This document shows positions 41,315 through 50,229 of a stretch of DNA of 64,000 nucleotides, one piece after another. Location of the stretch: assembly GCA_034429975.1 (NCBI GenBank), contig DAOUFM010000064.1:70382-134381 (forward strand), in the 5' to 3' direction. The stretch comes from UBA6170 sp034429975 (GTDB taxonomy: Bacteria > Chloroflexota > Anaerolineae > Anaerolineales > Anaerolineaceae). Position 1 is the stretch's first letter, and every line of letters begins with the position of its first letter. The position numbers were made by a program, and so were the translations under genes. A model generated the notes under the pieces. It was not told where the DNA came from. It ran no database searches and worked only from the letters and a program-made list of their open reading frames with translations.

Positions 41315-42487
41315 TTATGCACCGCCAGCGGTATATAAACTCGGGTCATCAGGAGTTTCACCAGACGGGTCCCAGACATACACCCAATCCCCTTCATTGG
41401 CCCAATCATAAACCACCCTGGCATCACTAATCGAGAGGTTCACACAACCATGTGATTGCGGGTAACCGAAATATGTGCGCCAATAAGCGCCATGAATCGC
41501 CCGTGCCTCATCATAATACAATGTCCAGGGTACATCTTCCAAATAATAATAATCAGAGCGATCTGATTCAAAAGATCCGCTCATATTTTCTTTTTCCAAT
41601 TTTTTATAAATCTGGAATAACCCGGGTTGGGTAAAAAAGGGATCAAGACCAGTGGCGATTAATGCCGCAAATACAAGCTTCCCATTTTCATAGATTCCCA
41701 GAGTCTGTTCATATAAATTAATTTCAATCCAACGGTTATTGTCCACACCCTTCGGAGGAGTTGTATTCAAAACAAACTTTCTTGTTTTACGGGTCTCTAC
41801 CCACTGATCAATACCAATCATGTACCAATCATTGCCATCAACATTCGCTTGATCATAAATTTGAACCAGGTCTTCCCGGTTTAATTTTTTACCAGTTTTT
41901 TCAGAACCATAACCCGGCGATTTATATACATCAATCTGATCCAGTATCCAGCCGAATGGGTTTTTAGGGTTTTGATAGAATAACAAACCCTGGAAACGAC
42001 CTGACCGAACACAGCATTCGGTATTTGCCTGACCGGCTTCTACCCATAGCCCATTCATCAACTGATAATAAACGCCATCCTCCCGATCAACTCTCTGCAA
42101 AACAGAAAGATATTTAAACCCAGCTTCCATATAGCGGGCCGGATTTCGGGCAATCGCATCATCCAGACTGGTATAAAGCGGAAAAGCGTTCTCACCAACG
42201 ACCAGGTAAGGCACCGGGGTCAGGGTATAACTGGTATCGGCTTTATGGGCTGGAAGAGGTTGAAACGGGAATGAGATCCCTTTTTCTTCCATGGTGGTCA
42301 GAGATTGAGCTGGTCCCATCACCAGACAATCCGTTTGGCCTAATGCATAGATACCAGGCAAACACAACGGCTCACCAGCAAACGATTCCTGACTGGCTGC
42401 CTCTACACTTCCAAAAAAGAAGCTAGACAATAAAAGAACTCCTAAGAAAAGAAGGATGTTATTGAATAAAATTCTAAAAATCTTCAT
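41315..42487 (-). CDS. secreted L,D-transpeptidase (YkuD domain)
   Basis: Predicted peptidoglycan cross-linking enzyme of 390 residues. A signal peptide (1-31, ending in VEAA) precedes a roughly 220-residue N-terminal region of unknown fold with two possible SH3-like parts (DQIDVYKSPGYGSEKTGK). The YkuD domain (about 253-375) begins WIEINLYEQTLGIYENGKLV and has the active site HGAYWRTYFGYPQSHGCVNLS, with catalytic Cys348. The N-terminal Cys residues (CCVR and others) may form disulfides. It is transcribed alone and ends at the shared terminator. Confidence 0.9.
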   Translation of the reverse strand: MKIFRILFNNILLFLGVLLLSSFFFGSVEAASQESFAGEPLCLPGIYALGQTDCLVMGPAQSLTTMEEKGISFPFQPLPAHKADTSYTLTPVPYLVVGENAFPLYTSLDDAIARNPARYMEAGFKYLSVLQRVDREDGVYYQLMNGLWVEAGQANTECCVRSGRFQGLLFYQNPKNPFGWILDQIDVYKSPGYGSEKTGKKLNREDLVQIYDQANVDGNDWYMIGIDQWVETRKTRKFVLNTTPPKGVDNNRWIEINLYEQTLGIYENGKLVFAALIATGLDPFFTQPGLFQIYKKLEKENMSGSFESDRSDYYYLEDVPWTLYYDEARAIHGAYWRTYFGYPQSHGCVNLSISDARVVYDWANEGDWVYVWDPSGETPDDPSLYTAGGA

Positions 42488-42692
42488 TTTTTGTTCCTAT
42501 CGACTCGATTCTAACAGAATATTTTTTATCTGAAAATTCAATTACAAACATTGGTCAATTATTAACCTGCAGAATCCTATCCCGATAACAAACATATGTT
42601 TGAGTGCATTATTTTTTTTCCTTAAATTATCTGAAAATCCGGTATGGTAAAATAAGGTTAGTTCGGCTATCTGAGATTAATCGGGAGGAAAG

Positions 42693-43220
42693 TTGGAGCG
42701 AAAGACGATTGATTTTCTTGATTGGCAGGTTAAACCATACCATCTTTGGGATCGCCAGTCTTTGGTTTTAACCAGTGGAGATTACCATACCGGAAAATAT
42801 AACTCTATGATTGTTGGTTGGGGTGGTTTTGGAACCATGTGGAATAAACCTTTTGCCTTGGTTGTCGTTCGTCCCCAGCGTTATACCTTTGAATTTATGG
42901 AAAAGTATGACTCTTTCACCCTATCAGCTTTACCCAACAAATATCGGTCAGCGATTAATTTTATTGGTTCGAATACAGGGCGGGATTTTGACAAATACGA
43001 ACAAGCAAAACTTACCCCAATTCCTTCAACGCAAATTTCAGCGCCAGGGCTTGAGGAAGCTGAATTAATTATCGAATGCAGGAAATCTTATTGGCAGGAT
43101 TTAGATCCAGCCAACTTTTTACTATCCTCTATTGCCGCTCAATATCCTCTTCACGATTATCACCGCATTTATTTTGGGGAAATATTAACATTAACTGCAT
43201 CAGAAAAATTCTTAAATTAA
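42693..43220 (+). CDS. flavin reductase-like FMN-binding protein
   Basis: A 175-residue protein resembling the flavin reductase/FMN-binding split-barrel family: NSMIVGWGGFGTMWNKPFALVVVRPQRYTFEFME matches the flavin-contacting lead, and FTLSALPNKYRSAINFIGSNTGRDFDK follows. Members reduce flavins or serve as small redox flavoproteins. It uses a TTG start at 42693 with GGGAGGAAAG immediately upstream, and no better ATG exists. It appears to be monocistronic. Confidence 0.8.
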   Translation: MERKTIDFLDWQVKPYHLWDRQSLVLTSGDYHTGKYNSMIVGWGGFGTMWNKPFALVVVRPQRYTFEFMEKYDSFTLSALPNKYRSAINFIGSNTGRDFDKYEQAKLTPIPSTQISAPGLEEAELIIECRKSYWQDLDPANFLLSSIAAQYPLHDYHRIYFGEILTLTASEKFLN

Positions 43221-43317
43221 ATATTTCCAAATATATTATTGGTTAAAACTTAATAATTCATCTATACTAAAATAACATTTTATAATTTTTATAGATAATT
43301 CATTACCGGGGAATTAA

Positions 43318-45729
43318 ATGGCTGCCTGGTTTTCCAAAATCCACATTTCTCACAAAACAGTAATATTCATTTTGTTTTTGATTCTTTTACCGCTGGCCGC
43401 CCTGGCAATGACAATTATCTGGGTAGGAAACCAGTCCTTTAAATCTGAGTTTAATGTCCCAAACCAAACGCTTGCCTGTAATCAATTAGCACGAGTGGAA
43501 GGCTTAAGGGAACAGCAGGATGGCCAAATATCGCAATCCGATCTTTCTTCCTTCTTCGCTGAATTTCCCGGCACCATTGGATATTATTTGCTCAATGGAA
43601 ATAATCAGATCGTTGGATTCTCCCATTCACCAAACGGTGCTTTTCCTGTTCAGGATTATTTACAACAATTAATTGCTCAGGGAAGAGTAAACTACAATCA
43701 GATACAAGCCAGTATTTGTACCAGTTCCGATAACTGGAAATTAATCCTGGTATCACCATCTTCCATAATTGTCTCAAATAATAAATTACTGTTCAATACA
43801 TTCATCATAACATTTTTAATAATCTCAATATTGATCACACTTTTCACAATTTTACTTAATCACCAATTAATCAACCCGATTAAGATGATCACCCAGCAAT
43901 TCAAGAAAGCAGTTGCGGAAGACTATCCAGATTTTGAAAATATCTCGGCGCAGCACTACTCTGGTGAGATCGGTGAATTGTTAACCGCATATAATCAATT
44001 TTCTTCCAGTCAAAAACAACGGATGGAGAAAGAAAAGCTGTTGGATGAGAACAGTGTCCGTTATGAGTTGGCAACGCAAGGGGCAAAAATTGGAATTTGG
44101 GACTGGAACTTAAAAACCAACCATTGTTACTTTTCACCAAGCTGGCGATCGATAATTGGTCATACTGAAGAGACAATCCGTAACCTTCCTGCCGAATGGT
44201 TTACCCGTGTTCATCCAGAGGATATTGAATTATTAAAATTAAATATCAGCGAATATATCGATGGAAAAACTTCCACCTTCGAGCAGGAACACCGCCTATT
44301 ACACATGGATAATACTTATATTTGGTCGCTTGCTAAAGGTGTTTTGAGAATTGGGGAACAAGGCGAGGCATTACGTTTGGCAGGCACCTTAGAAGATATT
44401 ACCGAACGAAAAGCAATGGAAACAAAACTCCTGATCGACGCCATGTATGATCCTTTAACTGGATTACCCAATCGAACTTATTTCTCTGGGGTAGTGGTGA
44501 TCTCTCTCGGTAGAATCCATCGTAGAGAAGATTATCATTCTGCTGTCTTATATGTCGATCTTGACCGCTTTAAAACCATCAATGAAAACTTTAGCTTTTC
44601 AACCGGAGATGCTTTATTACAGGAAATTTCCCGCCGGCTCAAGTTCAGCCTACGTCCAATGGATACCATCTCGCATTTTGGAGACGACAAATTTGCGATT
44701 CTCTTGGAGGAAATCAATGGGTTACCTGACACGATCAAAATCACCCAGAGGCTTCACAAAGAGATCGAGAAGCCATTTACTCATTCCGGTATAACTATTC
44801 ATCCGGGCACCAGCATTGGTATTGTTATGCTTTCACGCGGGTATCAGGGGGCGAATGAAGTGCTGCGAGACGCTGAATCAGCTATGTTCCTGGCAAAAAC
44901 AGATGGTAGAGGAAAGATTGAAGTATTTGATAAGGAGGTTTTCAATTACACGCTTTCTAAAATTAAGATAGAAAGAGAATTAAAAAATGCGATTAATAAC
45001 CATGAATTCTCTGTTCTTTACCAGCCCGTCTATGATATTCAGAATAACAATATCACGCATGTTAAGGCAATACCAAACTGGATTCCTCCTGGGAAAGGGA
45101 TTGTTCTCAAAGATCAATACCAAACTGTGGCAGAAGAAACCGGAGAAATAATCGCAATTGATCAATTTACCTTGCAAAGCGCCTGTAATCAGGCAGGAAT
45201 TTGGTTTTCTAGCGCTTGTCCGCAGATAGTTTTATCCATTCTGGTTTCAACCAAAACCTTCTTACAACCTGATTTTACCGATAAAATTCTCTCAATTCTT
45301 GCTGATAGTTCCTTACCAAATGAAGCATTACAAATTGTTCTCACAGAAAGCAGCCAAATTTATAATTCCGGAATCGCCCTGCAAACGATGGTTGATTTAT
45401 CCAGTATAGGGGTGAAATTCTGTCTGGCAGATTTTGGGGTCACGCCTTCTTCCTTAGAACAATTAAAAAGATTACCGATTCATGCAATTGAGATATCAGA
45501 TTCATTAATCAGAGGGGTTCCCGCCAATGTTGAAGATGTGACCATCATCCAGGCAATTATTTCTTTGTCTTCCATTCTTGGTTATCAGTTAACTGTTCCC
45601 GGTGTCGATTCCAAGGAACAAGCTGATTTTCTCCGTCAAAAAGGGATCCAATTTATTTCTGGAAATTATTTTTCAAAACCGTTGAATGCACGCGAATTTC
45701 ACAACTTGCTTTGTCGTGAAACGGATTAA
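43318..45729 (+). CDS. membrane sensor with PAS, degenerate GGDEF and degenerate EAL domains
   Basis: An 803-residue protein: TM1 (about 14-37), an extracytoplasmic domain of about 120 residues, TM2 (about 158-185), a HAMP-like segment (LINPIKMITQQF), a PAS domain (about 240-365), a GGDEF-like domain (about 370-545) and an EAL-like domain (about 550-800). The GGDEF site reads FGDDKF. In the EAL domain the EALxR site is VKAIP, the DDFGTG loop is ADFGVT, and EGVE is PGVD. Neither cyclase nor phosphodiesterase activity is expected. It may sense c-di-GMP or GTP, or act through protein contacts. No other c-di-GMP enzyme is adjacent. Confidence 0.88.
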   Translation: MAAWFSKIHISHKTVIFILFLILLPLAALAMTIIWVGNQSFKSEFNVPNQTLACNQLARVEGLREQQDGQISQSDLSSFFAEFPGTIGYYLLNGNNQIVGFSHSPNGAFPVQDYLQQLIAQGRVNYNQIQASICTSSDNWKLILVSPSSIIVSNNKLLFNTFIITFLIISILITLFTILLNHQLINPIKMITQQFKKAVAEDYPDFENISAQHYSGEIGELLTAYNQFSSSQKQRMEKEKLLDENSVRYELATQGAKIGIWDWNLKTNHCYFSPSWRSIIGHTEETIRNLPAEWFTRVHPEDIELLKLNISEYIDGKTSTFEQEHRLLHMDNTYIWSLAKGVLRIGEQGEALRLAGTLEDITERKAMETKLLIDAMYDPLTGLPNRTYFSGVVVISLGRIHRREDYHSAVLYVDLDRFKTINENFSFSTGDALLQEISRRLKFSLRPMDTISHFGDDKFAILLEEINGLPDTIKITQRLHKEIEKPFTHSGITIHPGTSIGIVMLSRGYQGANEVLRDAESAMFLAKTDGRGKIEVFDKEVFNYTLSKIKIERELKNAINNHEFSVLYQPVYDIQNNNITHVKAIPNWIPPGKGIVLKDQYQTVAEETGEIIAIDQFTLQSACNQAGIWFSSACPQIVLSILVSTKTFLQPDFTDKILSILADSSLPNEALQIVLTESSQIYNSGIALQTMVDLSSIGVKFCLADFGVTPSSLEQLKRLPIHAIEISDSLIRGVPANVEDVTIIQAIISLSSILGYQLTVPGVDSKEQADFLRQKGIQFISGNYFSKPLNAREFHNLLCRETD

Positions 45730-45825
45730 TCGCCATTTATCATTGTAACGTCAAACCATTTTTTTCTTAAAAATATGTACAATAGAAGAAATATGAATTT
45801 TCTTTCATAAAAAATGGAGAAAAGT

Positions 45826-46062
45826 ATGGAACTCATTCTTTTAGATGGCGAATTAATAGTAAAAATTTGCTATGACAAATTAGATCGGGAGTTTGATGAT
45901 AATATTTGTTTGAGTTTTTCTGAGCCCTGTCTGGATGATACCAGAATATTTCGTGCTGCAGAAACCAATCTATTGATCACATCTCAGGAAGCACGAAATC
46001 TGGCAGCCATGTTGTTGAAAGCTGCTGAATCCAGTGATCGCTTATCCCACAATTCTGTATAA
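45826..46062 (+). CDS. small soluble protein of unknown function
   Basis: A 78-residue acidic protein, MELILLDGELIVKICYDK onwards, with a predicted beta-rich N-terminal half and a C-terminal helix (SQEARNLAAMLLKAAES). I recognise no family. TGGAGAAAAG lies just before the ATG at 45826, which argues against the ATG four codons upstream. TACAAT about 40 bases upstream may be its -10. It lies between the GGDEF-EAL gene and the F420-type gene in the same direction. Confidence 0.6.
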   Translation: MELILLDGELIVKICYDKLDREFDDNICLSFSEPCLDDTRIFRAAETNLLITSQEARNLAAMLLKAAESSDRLSHNSV

Positions 46063-46102
46063 TGAAAAATACATTCTCTGACCGCATAAATAAGGTTAAC
46101 TT

Positions 46103-46699
46103 ATGAATAATACGTTCCAAATTAAATTAAAAAAATTATTATCCAAAGGAAATAACGAAAAGATTCAGTCCATCATTAAATCCTTTTACAAAAAAGCGCC
46201 AGTTTACGGGTGGCGATTTGGGTTAGGCCCAATCATTGGCCGCTATCTGATGATCATCACTCAAATTAACCATCGAACCGGGAACCCATGCAAAGTTTCC
46301 CTGGAATATTTTGCAATCAATGGGATTAAATATTGTGCAAATTTATTTGGTGTTCAATCAAATTGGTATCGCAATCTTTTGGCAAACCCGCGGGTGACCA
46401 TTCAAACTTCGGACGGTACCGAACAAATGATCGCTGTTCCAATCACGCAAGACGATGAAATTATCACGGTCGTTGAATGGTTATTGAACCGTAATCCCAA
46501 ATTTGGTAACAATTTTCTGGCTGAATTGGGGACTCAACCAACCCGCAAGGAAATCCTTAGCCGTAAAGAAGATTTTGTTTTTTTACGGTTCGATCCAACC
46601 AGTGAGCCAACTCCCCACGGTCTTGAAGTGGATTTAGCCTGGATTTGGCCGCTTTTATTATTCTGGACTATAGTTTTTCGTCCCAAACGTAAAAAATAA
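46103..46699 (+). CDS. deazaflavin (F420)-dependent nitroreductase/quinone reductase family protein
   Basis: A 198-residue protein of the DDN-like split-barrel family. The core INHRTGNPCKVSLEYFAINGIKYCANLFGVQSNWYRNLLANPRVTIQ matches the TTGRKSG...P-WYxNLxANP pattern that binds F420 in mycobacterial Ddn. A basic amphipathic N terminus (KLKKLLSKGNNEKIQ) and a hydrophobic C terminus (AWIWPLLLFWTIVF) suggest membrane association. If it binds F420, the organism makes or takes up that cofactor; binding is inferred only. AAGGTTAACTT precedes the ATG. Confidence 0.78.
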   Translation: MNNTFQIKLKKLLSKGNNEKIQSIIKSFYKKAPVYGWRFGLGPIIGRYLMIITQINHRTGNPCKVSLEYFAINGIKYCANLFGVQSNWYRNLLANPRVTIQTSDGTEQMIAVPITQDDEIITVVEWLLNRNPKFGNNFLAELGTQPTRKEILSRKEDFVFLRFDPTSEPTPHGLEVDLAWIWPLLLFWTIVFRPKRKK

Positions 46700-46815
46700 G
46701 TTTTTTAGATGGTTAAATCCTGGTTGACCAACAGGAAATTCGAATAGACCATTTCTAGGGGACTTTTCACCGTGCAAAATATATCATTAATAGAGAATTT
46801 CACAAACGGAGGGTT

Positions 46816-48012
46816 ATGATTTCAGACATCGCCATAAACAACGAAAAAGAAAATGTTCGCTTTGAAACATCGAAAGTTTTTATGATTTCAGCAGCCCATG
46901 CTGTACATGACACCTATACAGGCTCTTTACCAGCTTTGTTGCCTGTATTAATCGAAAAATTCTCTTTAACCCATACTGCTGCCGGTTTTTTATCCGTGAT
47001 TGTTCAGCTTCCTTCATTACTCCAGCCCATCGTAGGTCATCTGGCAGACCGAAAAAATTTACGAAATCTAATTATTCTGACGCCAGCCATCACCGGCGCC
47101 TGCATGAGCATGTTAAGTATTTCCCCTACTTATGGATTTCTTCTCTTTTTGTTAATTATCGCCGGGATAAGCTCAGCTTCCCTGCATTCCATCGGTCCTG
47201 TCCTCATCAGTTCATTATCCGGAAACAAGTTAGGGCGGGGGATGAGTTTCTGGATGGTGGGAGGAGAATTAGGGCGAGCATTAGGCCCGATTATTGTTGT
47301 TTCAGCAATTGGATACCTGACTGTTGCTGGTCTGCCCTGGTTGATGTTAGGTGGGATTTTAATTTCGCTTTATATTTATTTTAAGTTGCCTTATTTGACC
47401 ACCCAAATTAATCAGGCAGGTAATCAAATCCCCTGGAAAACTGGGCTGCGGATGATGCGTTCGGTGATGATACCAATTGGCTTCATTGTTTTCTTTCGAT
47501 CGATGATGATGGCCACCTTGACCATTTATCTACCAACCTATTTAACGTCCACCGGAGCAAGTCTCTGGATGGCAGGCGCTTCACTCTCTATTCTGGAGGC
47601 CGCCGGCGTGGTAGGCGCATTTCTTTCTGGGTCTCTCAGTGATCATTTTGGTAGACGAAAAATTATGGCTGTTTCATTCATATTCACCCCTGTGTTCATA
47701 TTGTTTTTCATTTTCGCTAAAGGTGTTTTTCAGATCCCCTTACTACTCCTGATGGGCTTTTTTGGTATTTCTACCACACCGGTCATTATGGCGATTGTCC
47801 TTGAAAATTTCCCTAATAACCGCTCTTTTGCCAATGGAGTTTATATGTTTTTCTATTTCGTCTTGATGGCGTTCGCTACCTTATTAGTTGGTAAGATTTC
47901 CGATTTAATTAATCTGCGTTTTACCTTTTTTCTCAGTGCTGGCTTGATTCTGTGCGGTTTACCGGTTATTCGCTATCTACCAAAATCAAACCATCATAGC
48001 CCTTCTCCGTAA
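46816..48012 (+). CDS. MFS transporter, fosmidomycin-resistance (Fsr) type
   Basis: A 398-residue twelve-helix exporter. The lead AAHAVHDTYTGSLPALLPVLIEKFSLTHTAAG and the block SASLHSIGPVLISSLSGNKLGRGMSFWMVGGELGRALGP are typical of the Fsr branch of the major facilitator superfamily. The substrate is unknown. GGAGGGTT precedes the ATG at good spacing. It is convergent with the MATE-like gene; 11 bases separate the two stops. Confidence 0.85.
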   Translation: MISDIAINNEKENVRFETSKVFMISAAHAVHDTYTGSLPALLPVLIEKFSLTHTAAGFLSVIVQLPSLLQPIVGHLADRKNLRNLIILTPAITGACMSMLSISPTYGFLLFLLIIAGISSASLHSIGPVLISSLSGNKLGRGMSFWMVGGELGRALGPIIVVSAIGYLTVAGLPWLMLGGILISLYIYFKLPYLTTQINQAGNQIPWKTGLRMMRSVMIPIGFIVFFRSMMMATLTIYLPTYLTSTGASLWMAGASLSILEAAGVVGAFLSGSLSDHFGRRKIMAVSFIFTPVFILFFIFAKGVFQIPLLLLMGFFGISTTPVIMAIVLENFPNNRSFANGVYMFFYFVLMAFATLLVGKISDLINLRFTFFLSAGLILCGLPVIRYLPKSNHHSPSP

Positions 48013-48023
48013 AAAAGAGAGTT

Positions 48024-49370
48024 TTATTCATCTAAAACCCAAACCAGATCACGATCACGATCTCGTAACCACCGCATGATCGGCCGGCTTCTTAACCATA
48101 ACCAGGCAGTTTGGGTGAAATTTGCAAGAGAAAAGCCAATTAAGCCGACATAAAGCCCCGGCCATGTGCCCAATACCACTCCTGCCCCAAGAATAAGCAG
48201 GACTGTGACCAGAAAAATTAACATACTTTCCGGAATCCCTTTGGTTTTGCGGCTGAATAAAATCGACCCTTGATACCAGGATTGCAGGACATTCAGTAGA
48301 GGCATCGGGATTCCAAACCAAAAACCAATCCTGGAAAGACCCACCAAGTTAGCGGGCAAACCGGAAACATAAGTAAACCAGAGATAAGCCAGTGGCGTGG
48401 CTGCCACAATAAAATAGAAAGTCGAAATTGCTATTGCTAAGGTTGTAGTAAATTTTCTTAATTCAACTGAAGAACCGGGTTGCTCCAATAATGCCACCAC
48501 AACCTCATTTAATGCCAGCCCCAGGCTTCTCAGCATAAAAATTAGACCACTCACAACCGACCAAACCGCTAAAGAATCCAATGCTCTCGGCATTCGGCTC
48601 AAAGCGGCGCTTCCTATTGGCTGCCAGATTAAGAATAGCAATGAGGTAAGCGCCAATGGAATATAAAATGAAAAGAAAGCTTTCCAGGTTAATGGTTCAG
48701 CTTTCCGGGTTGGCTTTAGTTCATATTTCAGAATCGGTCTGACTATGATTCCTGAAAAAATTGCTTCCGCCAACGTGCTCAAACCCTGAGTCGCTGCTCC
48801 AACAATATAGCCCGGGATTGTTCCAATCATCAAGCCGGCACCCAGGATTACAACGTCGGTCGACAGACGTACCAATGTACCCATGCCCACAATTCGGGAA
48901 TGCCCAAAGCGAATCATGACGCCTTGTTGAAATCGACGATAAGCAATCGACCAGGCCCAGGGTAAAATAAAACGCAAGCCAATCCGCCCGCTCTCGATAA
49001 TTTCTTTCGGGACACCCAGACCTTTCACAATGATCAGATCATAGAGCGGTGTGAAGGCTACTAAGAGATGCAGACCAGTTAATGATGCACCCAGGATCAT
49101 CATAAACCGGAAGATTTTTTGGTAAGAAGCCCAATCTTTGCTCAAAGCTGTGGACGCTGAAAGCAGCATGATAACCGGCGCCTCAATGATTAATGCCAAT
49201 GGAAAGACAATTCCCCCATGCGTAGCCAGACTGATTTCAGGGTTGGCAAGCCGTGCCATCACAGCCGTGATCGCTGGCATTTCCACTCCCATCAGCAACC
49301 AGGAGGCAGCTAAAGGAAACCAGACTTTAAAGATTTTTCTTTGTTGTGAACTGATCTTCGGTTTATACAT
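48024..49370 (-). CDS. polytopic membrane protein, MATE/MOP-like
   Basis: A 448-residue protein with about twelve transmembrane helices in two halves, each starting with a related pattern (KVWFPLAASWLLMGVEMPAITAVMAR and SFYIPLALTSLLFLIWQPIGSAALSR), as in the MOP flippase superfamily (MATE or ANKH-like). It lacks an N-terminal signal. It probably exports an organic molecule or flips a lipid-linked one. The family level is uncertain. The acidic C terminus RDRDRDLVWVLDE is cytoplasmic. A ribosome-binding site is not obvious. Confidence 0.65.
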   Translation of the reverse strand: MYKPKISSQQRKIFKVWFPLAASWLLMGVEMPAITAVMARLANPEISLATHGGIVFPLALIIEAPVIMLLSASTALSKDWASYQKIFRFMMILGASLTGLHLLVAFTPLYDLIIVKGLGVPKEIIESGRIGLRFILPWAWSIAYRRFQQGVMIRFGHSRIVGMGTLVRLSTDVVILGAGLMIGTIPGYIVGAATQGLSTLAEAIFSGIIVRPILKYELKPTRKAEPLTWKAFFSFYIPLALTSLLFLIWQPIGSAALSRMPRALDSLAVWSVVSGLIFMLRSLGLALNEVVVALLEQPGSSVELRKFTTTLAIAISTFYFIVAATPLAYLWFTYVSGLPANLVGLSRIGFWFGIPMPLLNVLQSWYQGSILFSRKTKGIPESMLIFLVTVLLILGAGVVLGTWPGLYVGLIGFSLANFTQTAWLWLRSRPIMRWLRDRDRDLVWVLDE

Positions 49371-49548
49371 AGATTTCGTTGAATTCTAACGCAAAAATGG
49401 ATATGAAAATGGATTCTTAGCGACCATTAAGCTTTTACCCGGCTGTTTTAATCCTTTAAAACATGCTAGAATACCCATTTAAAATAACATGATAATCAAT
49501 ATTTTTAAATAAAATAAAAAAACAAAACCGCATTTGAAAGGAAAACTG

Positions 49549-50061
49549 ATGAGTACAAAATCATGGAAGAATTCTCCAGAAATGGCGATTGATCCTAAAA
49601 AACAATATACTGCCACCTTTAAAACCGATTTAGGTGATATTGTCGTCAAATTATTTGCAGATAAAGTTCCCCGGACCGTAAACAATTTTGTTTTTTTGGC
49701 AAGAGAAGGTTTTTATAATGACACCATTTTTCATCGGGTAATCAATGACTTTATGGCCCAGGGTGGTGACCCAACCGGCACAGGCATGGGTGGTCCGGGT
49801 TACAAATTTTCAGATGAGTTTAATCCAACCTTGAAACACGACAAACCTGGCATCCTTTCGATGGCGAACGCCGGCCCGAATACCAATGGGTCTCAATTCT
49901 TCATTACTCATGTTCCTACACCCTGGTTGGATAATAAGCATTCCGTCTTTGGAGAAGTATCCGAAGGGTTAGACGTGCTCTTATCAATCCCTGCTAGAGA
50001 CCCTTCCAGAAGAGGTTCTCCGGCTGTGAAGCTCCTGTCAGTTGAAATCTCTGAAGAATAA
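49549..50061 (+). CDS. cyclophilin-type peptidyl-prolyl isomerase
   Basis: A 170-residue prolyl isomerase without a signal peptide, so cytoplasmic. Active-site blocks are FHRVINDFMAQGGDPTGTG (Arg, Phe, Met, Gln), FSMANAGPNTNGSQFFIT-type ILSMANAGPNTNGSQFFITH, and PWLDNKHSVFGEV. AAAGGAAAACTG supports the ATG at 49549; the frame begins five codons earlier at a less suitable ATG. A terminator follows its stop by about 15 bases. Confidence 0.95.
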   Translation: MSTKSWKNSPEMAIDPKKQYTATFKTDLGDIVVKLFADKVPRTVNNFVFLAREGFYNDTIFHRVINDFMAQGGDPTGTGMGGPGYKFSDEFNPTLKHDKPGILSMANAGPNTNGSQFFITHVPTPWLDNKHSVFGEVSEGLDVLLSIPARDPSRRGSPAVKLLSVEISEE

Positions 50062-50075
50062 CGAATTTATAAGGA

Positions 50076-50107
50076 AAAAATCCCAGATCATTCGACCTGG
50101 GATTTTT
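50076..50107 (+). terminator. intrinsic terminator of the cyclophilin gene
   Basis: A perfect 11-bp stem (50076-50086 with 50097-50107) with a 10-base loop; the 3' arm ends in a T run. Confidence 0.88.
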
Positions 50108-50229
50108 ATTTTCAAGATTTTTTAGAGTTGATCATTAAAATTCATCCCATTAATTCTTTATTTGAAAGATTTTTCAGCTACAATAATACTATTGAAATTA
50201 CTCAGTTTTTTTAATTTGGGAAAAATAGT

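Noticed and set aside
48055..48080. Repeated GATCACGATCACGATC at the end of the MATE-like gene
   Set aside because: It encodes the acidic RDRDRD tail of the protein; the repetition is explained by codon choice.
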